From assembly GCA_051251725.1 (NCBI GenBank), contig JBPOFN010000031.1:1-48754 (forward strand): a stretch of DNA of 48,754 nt, written 5' to 3'. The number at the start of each line of letters is the position of its first letter. Position 1 is the first letter of the stretch. The translations under genes and the position numbers were made by a program. The stretch comes from JALZUE01 sp051251725. Lineage in GTDB: Bacteria > Pseudomonadota > Gammaproteobacteria > Enterobacterales > Alteromonadaceae. Positions 16,220 to 24,942 of this stretch are shown here, piece after piece. The notes under the pieces are model-generated. The model did not search any database, had not been told where the DNA came from, and was given only the letters and a program-made list of their open reading frames with translations.

Positions 16220-17590
16220 ATGCCTAGCTCAAAAATTCGAAACACTGATAACAATCGTCGTCCAGCATCTAAATTCGGTAAAATAGGCGTACTTACTGCC
16301 GCCGTAATGGCAGCATCAGTGCCTGCACATATACAAGCAGCTGAATTTCTTGATGGTCTTGCCGAAATTAATTTTCTAGCGCTGCAAAATTACCAAGCTA
16401 TTCAAGCAAAAGACGGTGCGTTTCGTCCAGTAGACGAAAAGCAGTCTTCAGGTTTTGGTCGCCTTCGTCTTAACTTACAATTCAAATTCCACATTACTGA
16501 ACATATTACGGCTGATGTAGATATCGCTGAAGAGCCAAATGACTTTGGTAACAATGGCGATCGAGATTTTTCATTCCACCAAGACTTCGCCGGCATTGAA
16601 TTTGAACTGCTTGGTCTTTCTGGCGCGGCGCGCGACAATGCAGATTTAACACTTCGCCTTGGTAACATTGGCGCAGCCCCTTTCCAATTTAAAGGTTTTC
16701 AAGATGGAGCTGACAACCAAGGCAACGCGTTAATAGGTAATGGCATCACAGACTATGCAACGGCAGAAAATGGCGCCCAATTAAGCTACAGCGAATCATT
16801 TGATAGTGGCGCAGTTCGCAGCTTTAATGTTGCTGGTCATATGACTACTTCAAGTTTTGGTGAAGCTTTCCAAGAAGACAGAGGTTTTAATTATCGTCTT
16901 CAAGGTACGGTCGAATTCGCTGGCGGTTTTAAAGCTGGCTTAAATTTTTTCCAAGCCAATCAAGGCGATCAATTACGCTTTGAAAATGGCGTTGCCAGTC
17001 TTGCAGGCTTAACAACCACTAACTACCGCTTTGGTGATGGTGAAAACTATAACTTCTCTGCTTCTGCTTCAAGCGAGCGTGATACTCATGTTGGCGCTAT
17101 GCCCGGCCTTGAACAGTCGATTATGCAAGTTAACTTAGCGTATCAACCATCACCTGAAACGAGTGTGATTTTGATGATTGGTAAGTCTTCAGATGATTAC
17201 ACTTTTGCCGATGCTGATGGTAACGCCGTTGCCGGTATTACTTACTTTGGCGTTGATGGTGTTGCCGATGCTGATGGCACAACATTCGATTCAGTGAGCG
17301 TGATTAAAGGCGAGTCGTCAGTTGAATATTTCACCTTAGAAGCGCAGCAATACATTATCCCAGAAAAATTCTATGTCGCGGCTCGTTATTCAGAAGCTGA
17401 AAACACTTCTGAGCTTATTGCGCAAACGGATAATAAAGTTGAGCGTATTCAAGTCGCCGCAGGTTACTGGTTCAATGAAAAAACGTTATTGAAGTTTGAA
17501 TATGTTAATCAAGACGAAGGGGTTAACTCAGGCGGCCAAATAGGCGCAGGGTTTGACGGATTTACGTCAGAAATTTCAGTTAAATTTTAG
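16220..17590 (+). CDS. Outer-membrane porin of the polyol locus
   Basis: 456 residues from the chosen start. The N-terminus is a long signal peptide ending AAVMAASVPAHIQAAE, followed by beta-rich repeats with alternating hydrophobic and aromatic residues and a terminal TSEISVKF, as in outer-membrane barrels. The aromatic last residue fits Bam-dependent insertion. The frame is open from an ATG at 16163 that also has a ribosome site (AAAGGG). I prefer the ATG at 16220 because AAGGGGG precedes it and the signal peptide then has a credible length. Probably lets hexitols enter the periplasm for the ABC importer 142 bp downstream. Exact porin family not recognised. Confidence 0.8.
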   Translation: MPSSKIRNTDNNRRPASKFGKIGVLTAAVMAASVPAHIQAAEFLDGLAEINFLALQNYQAIQAKDGAFRPVDEKQSSGFGRLRLNLQFKFHITEHITADVDIAEEPNDFGNNGDRDFSFHQDFAGIEFELLGLSGAARDNADLTLRLGNIGAAPFQFKGFQDGADNQGNALIGNGITDYATAENGAQLSYSESFDSGAVRSFNVAGHMTTSSFGEAFQEDRGFNYRLQGTVEFAGGFKAGLNFFQANQGDQLRFENGVASLAGLTTTNYRFGDGENYNFSASASSERDTHVGAMPGLEQSIMQVNLAYQPSPETSVILMIGKSSDDYTFADADGNAVAGITYFGVDGVADADGTTFDSVSVIKGESSVEYFTLEAQQYIIPEKFYVAARYSEAENTSELIAQTDNKVERIQVAAGYWFNEKTLLKFEYVNQDEGVNSGGQIGAGFDGFTSEISVKF

Positions 17591-17625
17591 GCTGGTGGCC
17601 GAGATAAATCGGCTTATTTAGCCTA

Positions 17626-17662
17626 GCCGGCTTGGTCAAATATTAGGGTAAGTCGGCTTTTT
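17626..17662 (+). terminator. Hairpin with T-run between porin and ABC genes (attenuator-like)
   Basis: GCCGGCTT pairs with AAGTCGGC (7 of 8) and TTTTT follows. An alternative upstream hairpin, GCCGA-GATAAA-TCGGC near 17598-17613, uses a related sequence, so CGGCTT occurs three times in 60 bp. It may trim read-through and set porin versus transporter levels. Confidence 0.5.
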
Positions 17663-17732
17663 CTACTACTATAAAAATAATCTTATTTAACACGGTTAGG
17701 TAAGAAATTCACTGTTAAGTGAGGGGACGAAA

Positions 17733-19040
17733 ATGAAAAAATTAATGATGTTAGCTTGTGGCGTTTTGACCATGGGCGCTGTAGTGGCAAAAGAAACCAT
17801 TACTATTGCAACCGTAAATAATGGTGACATGATCACCATGCAAGAACTTAGTGGCGATTTCACCGCTAAAAACCCTGATATCGAACTTAAATGGGTGACT
17901 TTAGAAGAAAATATTCTTCGCCAACGCGTCACTACTGATGTTGCAACACGTGGTGGTCAATATGATGTAATGACCATTGGTACTTATGAAGTGCCAATTT
18001 GGGGCAAACAAGGTTGGTTAACTGAACTTAATAATCTTGGCGCTACTTATGACCTTGATGATTTATTACCGGCGATTAGAAGTGGTTTAACCATTGATAA
18101 CAAGCTTTTTGCCGCGCCTTTTTATGGTGAAAGTTCGATGGTGATGTACCGTACCGATTTAATGGAAAAAGCAGGCCTTGAAATGCCTAAAAAGCCAAGC
18201 TGGACTTTTATCCGTAAAGCGGCAAAAGCGATGACGGATAGAGACGCGGGTATTTATGGTATTTGTTTACGTGGTAAAGCCGGTTGGGGTGAAAATGTTG
18301 CGTTAATTACCTCAATGTCAAACTCATTTGGCGCCCGTTGGTATGATGAAAATTGGCAGCCACAGTTTGATACGCAAGAATGGCATGACACTTTACAATA
18401 TTATGTTGAAGTAATGGCAGAGTCTGGCCCTCCAGGTGCGTCGGCTAATGGTTTTAATGAAAACTTAGCTTTATTCCAAACGGGAAAATGTGGAATTTGG
18501 ATTGATGCAACCGTGGCTGGCGCCTTTGTCACTAACGAAAAAGATTCAGAAGTTGCTGATAAAGTGGGCTTTGCTTTAGCGCCTGACAATGGTTTAGGTA
18601 AACGCGGTAATTGGTTATGGTCATGGACATTAGCGGTTCCTGCCAGTAGTAAAAAACCAAGCGCAGCGATGAAGTTTATTAGCTGGGCAACGTCAAAAGA
18701 ATATTCTAATTTAGTCGCCGATAAAAAAGGTTGGGCAAAAGTACCGCCGGGAACACGATCGTCACTTTATAATAACCCTGAATATATGAAGGCTGCGCCT
18801 TTTGCAGAAATTACCTTAGCTTCAATTCAATCTGCCGATCCAATTAATCCGACAGTGAAACCGGTACCTTATGTTGGTATTCAATTTGTCGCTATTCCTG
18901 AGTTTCAGGGGATTGGCACCGCGGTTGGTCAGCAATTCTCTGCTGCATTAACTGGACAAATGACCGTCAAGCAAGCATTAGTTACATCGCAACGTTTAGT
19001 TGAACGGGCAATGCGTAAAGCTCGATATCCTAAAAAGTAA
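17733..19040 (+). CDS. Polyol ABC transporter, periplasmic binding protein (SmoE/MtlE-like)
   Basis: 435 residues with a Sec signal peptide (cut after VVA, residue 19). Binding-protein family 1 fold. GDMITMQELSGDF, GQYDVMTIGTYEVPIWGKQGWL and AAPFYGESSMVMYRTDLM are typical of the mannitol/sorbitol group. First gene of an ABC operon with two permeases and an ATPase; mannitol dehydrogenase in the facing operon supports hexitols as ligands. Ribosome site GAGGGG. The stem-loop after its stop fits the high copy number such proteins need. Confidence 0.93.
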   Translation: MKKLMMLACGVLTMGAVVAKETITIATVNNGDMITMQELSGDFTAKNPDIELKWVTLEENILRQRVTTDVATRGGQYDVMTIGTYEVPIWGKQGWLTELNNLGATYDLDDLLPAIRSGLTIDNKLFAAPFYGESSMVMYRTDLMEKAGLEMPKKPSWTFIRKAAKAMTDRDAGIYGICLRGKAGWGENVALITSMSNSFGARWYDENWQPQFDTQEWHDTLQYYVEVMAESGPPGASANGFNENLALFQTGKCGIWIDATVAGAFVTNEKDSEVADKVGFALAPDNGLGKRGNWLWSWTLAVPASSKKPSAAMKFISWATSKEYSNLVADKKGWAKVPPGTRSSLYNNPEYMKAAPFAEITLASIQSADPINPTVKPVPYVGIQFVAIPEFQGIGTAVGQQFSAALTGQMTVKQALVTSQRLVERAMRKARYPKK

Positions 19041-19054
19041 ATGTTCCTTTAGGC

Positions 19055-19079
19055 TGGGTAAGTGCTTGTCACTTACCCA
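19055..19079 (+). promoter_or_regulatory. Intercistronic stem-loop after the binding-protein gene
   Basis: TGGGTAAGTG, loop CTTGT, exact complement CACTTACCCA. Not followed by a T-run, and the permease ATG is 29 bp away. Such loops often protect the upstream message of a binding protein against 3' decay while letting some transcription continue. Confidence 0.7.
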
Positions 19080-19108
19080 TGTTTGATACTTATTATAAGG
19101 TTTAGGTT

Positions 19109-19981
19109 ATGGCTACAACAAACTCACGTTCACTAGCGCGCTTAATGTTACTTCCTTCAGTTATTTTGCTGTTAGGTTGGATGTTAGTGCCGCTATGTAT
19201 GACGTTGTACTTCTCATTTTTAGATTACAATTTACTCAGTCCAGGCAACGAAGAATTTATTGGTTTTTTAAACTACGAATTCTTCTTGACCGACCCTGCG
19301 TTTTTTGAATCATTTACTAATACATTATTACTGGTTGGTGGTGTTTTACTGATCACTTTAGGTGGTGGTATAGGTTTAGCAATTTTGCTCGACCAGGCTA
19401 TCTGGGGACGTAATTATGTTCGTATTATGGTCTTGGCGCCTTTCTTTGTCATGCCAACGGTATCAGCGCTGGTCTGGAAAAATATGCTGATGAACCCAGT
19501 GAATGGTTTATTTGCCCATTTTGCAGTTTGGTTAGGCGTAACGCCAATTGATTTTTTCGCGCAAATTCCTTTGTTGTCGATCATCATCATTGTTTCTTGG
19601 CAGTGGTTACCCTTTGCCGCTTTAATATTATTGACGGCGATTCAGTCGCTTGATCGTGAACAACTGGAGGCAGCTGATCTCGATGGTGCTGGCCCATTCA
19701 GCAAGTTTTTTTACATCGTATTGCCGCATTTATCGCGTGCAATAACCGCAGTTATTTTAATTGAAACCATATTTTTATTGTCTATTTTTGCCGAAATATT
19801 AGTAACAACAAGTGGTGGCCCAGGTTATGCCTCAACCAACATAACTTATCTTATCTACACCCAATCATTGTTACAGTTCGATGTTGGTGGTGGCTCGGCA
19901 GGTGGTATTGTGGCGGTGATTATTGCAAATATAGTCGCAATTTTCTTAATGCGTTTAATTGGCAAGAACTTGGAGGGTTAA
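19109..19981 (+). CDS. Polyol ABC transporter permease (SmoF/MtlF-like)
   Basis: 290 residues, about six membrane helices. The cytoplasmic EAA loop that contacts the ATPase reads EAADLDGAGPFSKFFYIVLP (about residues 188-207). First of two unlike permeases; ribosome site AAGG. The next permease starts three bases after its stop, indicating translational coupling. Confidence 0.93.
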   Translation: MATTNSRSLARLMLLPSVILLLGWMLVPLCMTLYFSFLDYNLLSPGNEEFIGFLNYEFFLTDPAFFESFTNTLLLVGGVLLITLGGGIGLAILLDQAIWGRNYVRIMVLAPFFVMPTVSALVWKNMLMNPVNGLFAHFAVWLGVTPIDFFAQIPLLSIIIIVSWQWLPFAALILLTAIQSLDREQLEAADLDGAGPFSKFFYIVLPHLSRAITAVILIETIFLLSIFAEILVTTSGGPGYASTNITYLIYTQSLLQFDVGGGSAGGIVAVIIANIVAIFLMRLIGKNLEG

Positions 19982-19984
19982 ATT

Positions 19985-20815
19985 ATGGCGTTTAATAATA
20001 GTAATAAATCCAAACTCATTTATACCTTTTTAGCTTGGAGTATCAGTAGCTTAATATTTTTCCCAATATTATGGACCTTAATCACGAGTTTTAAAACCGA
20101 AGCGGAGGCAATCTCAGCGAGCCCGAGCTTGTTTATGTTTGATTGGACATTGGAAAATTATCAAGATGTGTTAGCACGCTCGCCGTACTTTGACCATTTT
20201 TGGAATTCAATAGTCATTTCACTCGGTTCAAGTATTTTAGGTTTGCTGATTGCAATACCTGCCGCTTGGTCAATGGCCTTTGTGCAAACTAAGCGGACTA
20301 AAAATTTATTAATGTGGATGCTTTCAACCAAAATGTTGCCGCCAGTTGGTGTGCTCATTCCAATCTATTTATTGTTTCGAGATTTAGAACTGCTCGATAC
20401 TAAATTAGGTTTGGTGATTGTGATGACCTTAATTAACTTGCCGATCATGGTGTGGATGCTTTATACCTATTTCAGAGAAATTCCCAATGAAATTTTAGAA
20501 GCTGCACGTATGGACGGCGCTAATATCGCTGATGAAATATTTCATGTGCTTTTACCCATTGCCTTACCAGGCATTGCATCGACATTATTATTGAATGTTA
20601 TTTTGGCGTGGAACGAGGCCTTTTGGTCACTGATCCTGACCGCCGCTGATGCAGCCCCATTAACGGCATTTATTGCCAGTTATTCAAGTCCTGAAGGTTT
20701 ATTTTATGCCAAGCTATCTGCAGCTTCTGCTATGGCCGTGGTGCCAATTTTAATACTTGGTTGGTTTAGTCAAAAACAATTAGTGCGCGGATTAAGTTTC
20801 GGCGCAGTTAAATAG
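19985..20815 (+). CDS. Polyol ABC transporter permease (SmoG/MtlG-like)
   Basis: 276 residues, six membrane helices, EAA loop EAARMDGANIADEIFHVLLP (about residues 172-191). Its GGAGG ribosome site lies inside the end of the upstream permease gene. Partner of that permease in the importer channel. The ATPase gene follows after 11 bp. Confidence 0.93.
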   Translation: MAFNNSNKSKLIYTFLAWSISSLIFFPILWTLITSFKTEAEAISASPSLFMFDWTLENYQDVLARSPYFDHFWNSIVISLGSSILGLLIAIPAAWSMAFVQTKRTKNLLMWMLSTKMLPPVGVLIPIYLLFRDLELLDTKLGLVIVMTLINLPIMVWMLYTYFREIPNEILEAARMDGANIADEIFHVLLPIALPGIASTLLLNVILAWNEAFWSLILTAADAAPLTAFIASYSSPEGLFYAKLSAASAMAVVPILILGWFSQKQLVRGLSFGAVK

Positions 20816-20826
20816 GAGATTTTAAA

Positions 20827-21846
20827 ATGGGTAGTATTACATTAAAGCAAGTGACAAAATCTTTCGGTAAAGTCAATGTGATCAAACCGATTGATCTAGC
20901 CATTAAAGATGGTGAGTTTATCGTTTTTGTTGGGCCTTCTGGTTGTGGTAAATCAACATTATTAAGAATGATTGCCGGTTTAGAAGACACCACCAGTGGC
21001 ACTATCGATATCGATGGCCAAGATGCAACCGCGACACCACCAGCTAAAAGAGGTTTAGCGATGGTGTTCCAATCATATGCTTTGTATCCGCATATGACGG
21101 TGCGTAATAATATCGCGTTTCCATTAAAGCGCGCCAAGATGAGCGAAGATGAAATAGAGCTAAAAATAGCGAACGCGGCAAAAATATTAAACTTAGATTC
21201 ATATTTAGATCGTAAGCCTGGGCAATTATCGGGTGGTCAACGCCAGCGTGTTGCGATTGGTCGTGCGATTGTACGTCAACCGTCTGCCTTTTTGTTTGAT
21301 GAGCCGTTATCAAACTTAGATGCATCTTTACGCGTTAATATGCGCTTAGAAATTTCTGAACTGCATAAAAGCCTAGCCACTACGATGATTTATGTCACCC
21401 ATGATCAGGTAGAAGCGATGACCATGGCTGATCGCATTGCGGTCTTTAATGCAGGTATCATCGAGCAAGTAGGAACGCCATTAGAGTTATATAACAATCC
21501 CGTTAATCGTTTTGTCGCCGGCTTTATTGGTTCGCCTAAAATGAATTTTATTGACGTAACCTTACCCGACAATCAGCAAACTGCTAGCATTGGTGTTCGC
21601 CCTGAACACTTAAAAATATCAAAAGATGAAGGAATGTGGAAAGGTAAGGTTGGGGTGGTTGAACACCTAGGTTCAGAAACCTTTTTACATGTGCAAGTAG
21701 AAGGTTGTGGCACTTTTACAATAAAGGCTGATGGCGATTGTGATTTAAATTATGGAGACCATATATATTTAAGTGCGGATGAGCATAAAATTCTGCATTT
21801 TGATAAGTCGGGTATCACTATCAAAAAAGAGCCAGCGATGGCTTAA
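20827..21846 (+). CDS. Polyol ABC transporter ATP-binding protein (SmoK/MtlK/UgpC type)
   Basis: 339 residues. Walker A GPSGCGKST (about 37-45), signature LSGGQRQRVAIGRAI (about 134-148), Walker B AFLFDEPLSNLD and the switch histidine in YVTHDQVEAMTMADR. The C-terminal TOBE-type domain (about 245-339; SIGVRPEHLKI) is that of the MalK/UgpC group. Ribosome site AGGAG. Energises the two permeases; it also carries the regulatory domain class where MalK-type crosstalk occurs, though none is shown here. Confidence 0.95.
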   Translation: MGSITLKQVTKSFGKVNVIKPIDLAIKDGEFIVFVGPSGCGKSTLLRMIAGLEDTTSGTIDIDGQDATATPPAKRGLAMVFQSYALYPHMTVRNNIAFPLKRAKMSEDEIELKIANAAKILNLDSYLDRKPGQLSGGQRQRVAIGRAIVRQPSAFLFDEPLSNLDASLRVNMRLEISELHKSLATTMIYVTHDQVEAMTMADRIAVFNAGIIEQVGTPLELYNNPVNRFVAGFIGSPKMNFIDVTLPDNQQTASIGVRPEHLKISKDEGMWKGKVGVVEHLGSETFLHVQVEGCGTFTIKADGDCDLNYGDHIYLSADEHKILHFDKSGITIKKEPAMA

Positions 21847-22159
21847 ACCCAAACCAATGTAATGCTGGTATCGTGCACTATCAAGTGTCGCGGTGCTAGC
21901 ATTAAGTTATCGATAACAAATTTACCACAAAAATTTTACCGTAATATCCATCATCCAAGCAGGTTCATCAAACCTGCATATTTAGCTGTTAGTTATGACA
22001 GCGGCTTTGCAAATCAATGATATCTTTGGAATACTAAGTAATAACGCAATTTTATTTTTTATTTACGTTTTACCTGCAGACAAGCACTAACATGAAAACC
22101 AAGCTACTGGTTCAAGGTTAGCGTATTTTAACCAACGTAAATTCAATAGGGCCAATATT
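21847..22159. other. Spacer before HAD-sorC pair
   Basis: No gene. It contains a perfect 12-bp palindrome GTTATCGATAAC (21906-21917) and a TAATGCT/AGCATTA inverted repeat (21860-21866 with 21898-21904). Probably carries a promoter for the HAD and regulator genes. Confidence 0.45.
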
Positions 22160-22867
22160 ATGAATCAGACACAACCCGAATTTAACCATAATATCGAGTT
22201 AATTATTTTTGATTGTGATGGCGTCTTAGTTGACAGCGAAGTATTAAGTAAACGCGTGTTAGTTAAAATGCTTGCTGAGCTGGGGGCAGAGGTTTCTGAT
22301 GAGTATTTTTATACCAATTTTCTAGGGTTTAATTTTGAACATGTCACGGCTAAAGTGTTAGCGGATTTTGGCGTCACGTTAACAGCAGAGTTTCGTGAAA
22401 TTTTTCGCGGGCAATTGATCAGGACGTTTGCTGAAGAGCTCAAACCGACTGAACAGTTAACTTGGTTGTTAGCACAGCTCAAAATTAAGTCATGTGTGGC
22501 CACGAGTGGTAGCCCTGAAAAAGTAAAAAACTCCCTATATTACACCGGTCTTACTGATTATTTTACCGACAAAGTTTTTACTTCATCACAAGTAAAACGA
22601 GGTAAACCAGCGCCCGATTTATTTTTGCATGCAGCAAAAAAAATGGGCGTACACCCCGAAAACTGCTTAGTGATAGAAGACTCACAGGTTGGTATTAAAG
22701 GTGCTTTAGCGGCTAATATGCCAGTGATTAGGTTTGCGGGGGCTAGTCATATGAAAAATAGAAATATTGCTACCCAGTTACTTGATGGTGTTAGTACAAT
22801 AGAACATTGGGAACAGTTATTTGAGCTGGTTCCTTCGCTTAGTTCATCATTTAAAATTGAGAGGTAA
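22160..22867 (+). CDS. HAD-superfamily phosphatase (beta-phosphoglucomutase-like)
   Basis: 235 residues, HAD subfamily IA. Motif I is IIFDCDGVLVDSE (nucleophile D18, acid/base D20), motif II Thr/Ser in CVATSGSPEK, motif III Lys in KRGKPAPDLF, motif IV in VIEDSQVGIKGA. The helical cap lies between D20 and about residue 90. Members act on sugar phosphates and sugar-alcohol phosphates. A paralogue sits in the facing operon (28661-29362). Followed after 3 bp by the SorC-type regulator. It may remove phosphate from a stray polyol phosphate; the substrate is inferred, not shown. Confidence 0.88.
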   Translation: MNQTQPEFNHNIELIIFDCDGVLVDSEVLSKRVLVKMLAELGAEVSDEYFYTNFLGFNFEHVTAKVLADFGVTLTAEFREIFRGQLIRTFAEELKPTEQLTWLLAQLKIKSCVATSGSPEKVKNSLYYTGLTDYFTDKVFTSSQVKRGKPAPDLFLHAAKKMGVHPENCLVIEDSQVGIKGALAANMPVIRFAGASHMKNRNIATQLLDGVSTIEHWEQLFELVPSLSSSFKIER

Positions 22868-22870
22868 ATC

Positions 22871-23830
22871 GTGGTAAAGCGCTCTAATTCAGAAGTAAGA
22901 AAGTTAGACGATGCAGCAAGAGCCGGATGGATGTATTACGTAGCTGGTAAATCTCAGGAAGAAATTGCCAAAAAACTCAATGTTTCGCGTCAAACGGCGC
23001 AGCGAATGGTCGCGTTATCCGTTAGTGAAGAGCTAATTAAAGTTAGGCTCGAGCATCCAATCGCAAAATGCATGGATCTTAAAGAAAAGCTAAAAGCACG
23101 TTTTGGCCTAGAATTTTGTCGAGTGGTACCGAGTGACGGTTCAGAGCCATCATCAACCTTAGGGCTAGCACAAGCCGGCGCGAGTGTTATGGAACTACAT
23201 TTAAGATCTGCCGAATCAAAAGTTTTTGCGATGGGAACGGGGAGAGTTTTACGAGCCTGTGTTGAAGAGCTTGCATTAATGAACTGTGCCCAACATCAAA
23301 TTGTCGCTTTATTGGGTAATATCGCATCAGATGGCTCAGCCTCGTCATATGATGTAGTAATGCGTATGGCTGAACATATTAAAGCAAAACATTACCCAAT
23401 GCCGTTACCTGTACTGCCGGTCAGTAAAGAAGTAAAAGAGCAATTACACGCACAAGATCATATTGCAAAGAATTTAGCCTTAGCGGCCAAAGCTGATGTC
23501 ACCTTTGTCGGCGTTGGTAATTTAGGCTTAAACTCGCCGCTTCATCTGGATGGTTTTATTACTGAAAAAGAATTAGCTGAGTTAGAAGAAAAAGGCGCGG
23601 TTGGCGAATTAATCAGTTGGGTTTTTGATGTTAAAGGTAATTTGCTTGATTGCGCGGTCAACGATCGAGTGGCGAGTACGCCATTAAAAGTTAATTCGGA
23701 TAAACCTGTGTATGCGATTGCTGCGGGTGAAGATAAAGTTTTTGCCATACTCGGCGCGCTCAGATCTAAATTAATCAATGGTTTAATTACTAATGAATAC
23801 ACCGCAGAGCGCTTATTAAGTATTGATTAG
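22871..23830 (+). CDS. SorC/DeoR-type sugar-binding transcriptional regulator
   Basis: 319 residues starting with GTG; the AGAGGTAAATC just before it includes the ribosome site. An N-terminal helix-turn-helix (about 28-48; SQEEIAKKLNVSRQTAQRMV) precedes a C-terminal SorC-type effector domain with a Rossmann-like GNLGLNSP loop and AIAAGEDKV near the end. These regulators usually sense phosphorylated sugars or polyols. It is the last gene of the plus-strand half of the polyol locus and is the obvious candidate to bind the GATTATGCTC motifs at 15912 and 29491. A pathway intermediate such as fructose-6-phosphate or a hexitol phosphate would be a likely effector (inference). Confidence 0.9.
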   Translation: MVKRSNSEVRKLDDAARAGWMYYVAGKSQEEIAKKLNVSRQTAQRMVALSVSEELIKVRLEHPIAKCMDLKEKLKARFGLEFCRVVPSDGSEPSSTLGLAQAGASVMELHLRSAESKVFAMGTGRVLRACVEELALMNCAQHQIVALLGNIASDGSASSYDVVMRMAEHIKAKHYPMPLPVLPVSKEVKEQLHAQDHIAKNLALAAKADVTFVGVGNLGLNSPLHLDGFITEKELAELEEKGAVGELISWVFDVKGNLLDCAVNDRVASTPLKVNSDKPVYAIAAGEDKVFAILGALRSKLINGLITNEYTAERLLSID

Positions 23831-23951
23831 ACACTGATTAATAATTGATTAAGCGTACATTTGGCCGGTTAAATTAAGCTCAAATTTAAACGGCTCATTC
23901 CACTTTCTTCATAACATTAATAACCCGAGTTTAGGTTAAATAACCCAGCTT

Positions 23952-23988
23952 AAAAAAAACCACAGCATGTTTAGTGCTGTGGTTTTTT
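23952..23988. terminator. Bidirectional terminator between converging polyol operons
   Basis: CCACAGCA (23960-23967) pairs with TGCTGTGG (23975-23982), flanked by A-run on the left and T-run on the right, so it works for both the regulator gene (plus) and the kinase gene (minus). Confidence 0.92.
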
Positions 23989-24021
23989 GTTTTATCAGTT
24001 TGCATGAAAGCCGATGGTCAA

Positions 24022-24942
24022 TTACATTGGGTTCATAAACTGTTCAATATCATTTATCGGCAGCTCAGGGGTGGCACCGTGGCTTTGCGCCACCATAGCG
24101 CCGACAGCACAAGCAAAGTTAACCGCGTATTGAGCATTTGTGGTGTTACATAACTGATAAATGAGTGAGCCTAAAAACGAGTCACCAGCACCAACGGTAT
24201 CAACCACGCTAATTAAAAAGCCCGAGTTATAATAGTTGTTGTCATTAATTTTCAGCAAAGCGCCATGATTACCTTTAGTAACACACATATAAGGGGTATT
24301 GGTTTGCTCGGCAATAAACTCTAGGTTTTGCTCTAAGGAGTTAAATTTTGAGCCCATGGCATGTGCAATTTCATATAACTCATCATCGTTAAGTTTAATA
24401 AAATCAGCAGCTTTCATAAGCTCTATCAACATGGTTAAATCATAATGAGGCTTACGTAGATTAACATCGAATATTTTAAATTGAGCTACCGAGATCAGTT
24501 GTTTTAAGGTGTTTAATGACACCTGTTCACGGCCAATTAAACTACCAAAAACAAAAATATCTGACGATTTTACTTGTTCAATCAGCGCAGGTGTTAAGGC
24601 AATATTATCCCAAGCTGTATCGGCAACAATTTCATACGACGCTGAGCCGCTACCATTTAATGTAACTTCAACCGTGCTGGTTTTTTTATCCGGATTAATG
24701 GCAATAAAGTCGGTATTGATTTGTCGCTCTTTTACAACGGCAAGTAACTCTTGCCCTAAAGTATCAGCACCAACCGCGCTTAACATTTGCGCTTTGATAC
24801 CAAGCGAGTTTAACCTTAGGCAAACATTGAGCGGTGCGCCGCCTAATCGTTTGCCGCTAGCAAAACAGTCCCATAAGACTTCACCAAAACAGCTAATAGT
24901 AATATCACTTGGCGCTTTATGATTGATAAATAAGCTATTCAT
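24022..24942 (-). CDS. PfkB-family carbohydrate kinase, probable fructokinase
   Basis: 306 residues of the ribokinase/PfkB family. The N-terminal ISCFGEVLWDCFASGKRLGGAP block is typical of fructokinases, and the C-terminal signature VVDTVGAGDSFLGSL carries the catalytic aspartate and anion hole. It should phosphorylate the fructose made by the mannitol dehydrogenase whose stop codon overlaps its start by one base (TAATG); the GGAGG ribosome site lies inside the dehydrogenase gene. Last gene of the minus-strand half. Fructose-6-phosphate then enters glycolysis. Confidence 0.92.
   Translation of the reverse strand: MNSLFINHKAPSDITISCFGEVLWDCFASGKRLGGAPLNVCLRLNSLGIKAQMLSAVGADTLGQELLAVVKERQINTDFIAINPDKKTSTVEVTLNGSGSASYEIVADTAWDNIALTPALIEQVKSSDIFVFGSLIGREQVSLNTLKQLISVAQFKIFDVNLRKPHYDLTMLIELMKAADFIKLNDDELYEIAHAMGSKFNSLEQNLEFIAEQTNTPYMCVTKGNHGALLKINDNNYYNSGFLISVVDTVGAGDSFLGSLIYQLCNTTNAQYAVNFACAVGAMVAQSHGATPELPINDIEQFMNPM

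Noticed and set aside
24509..24922. Plus-strand 137-codon frame opposite the kinase
   Set aside because: Shadow of the PfkB kinase gene, which has its full signature on the minus strand.
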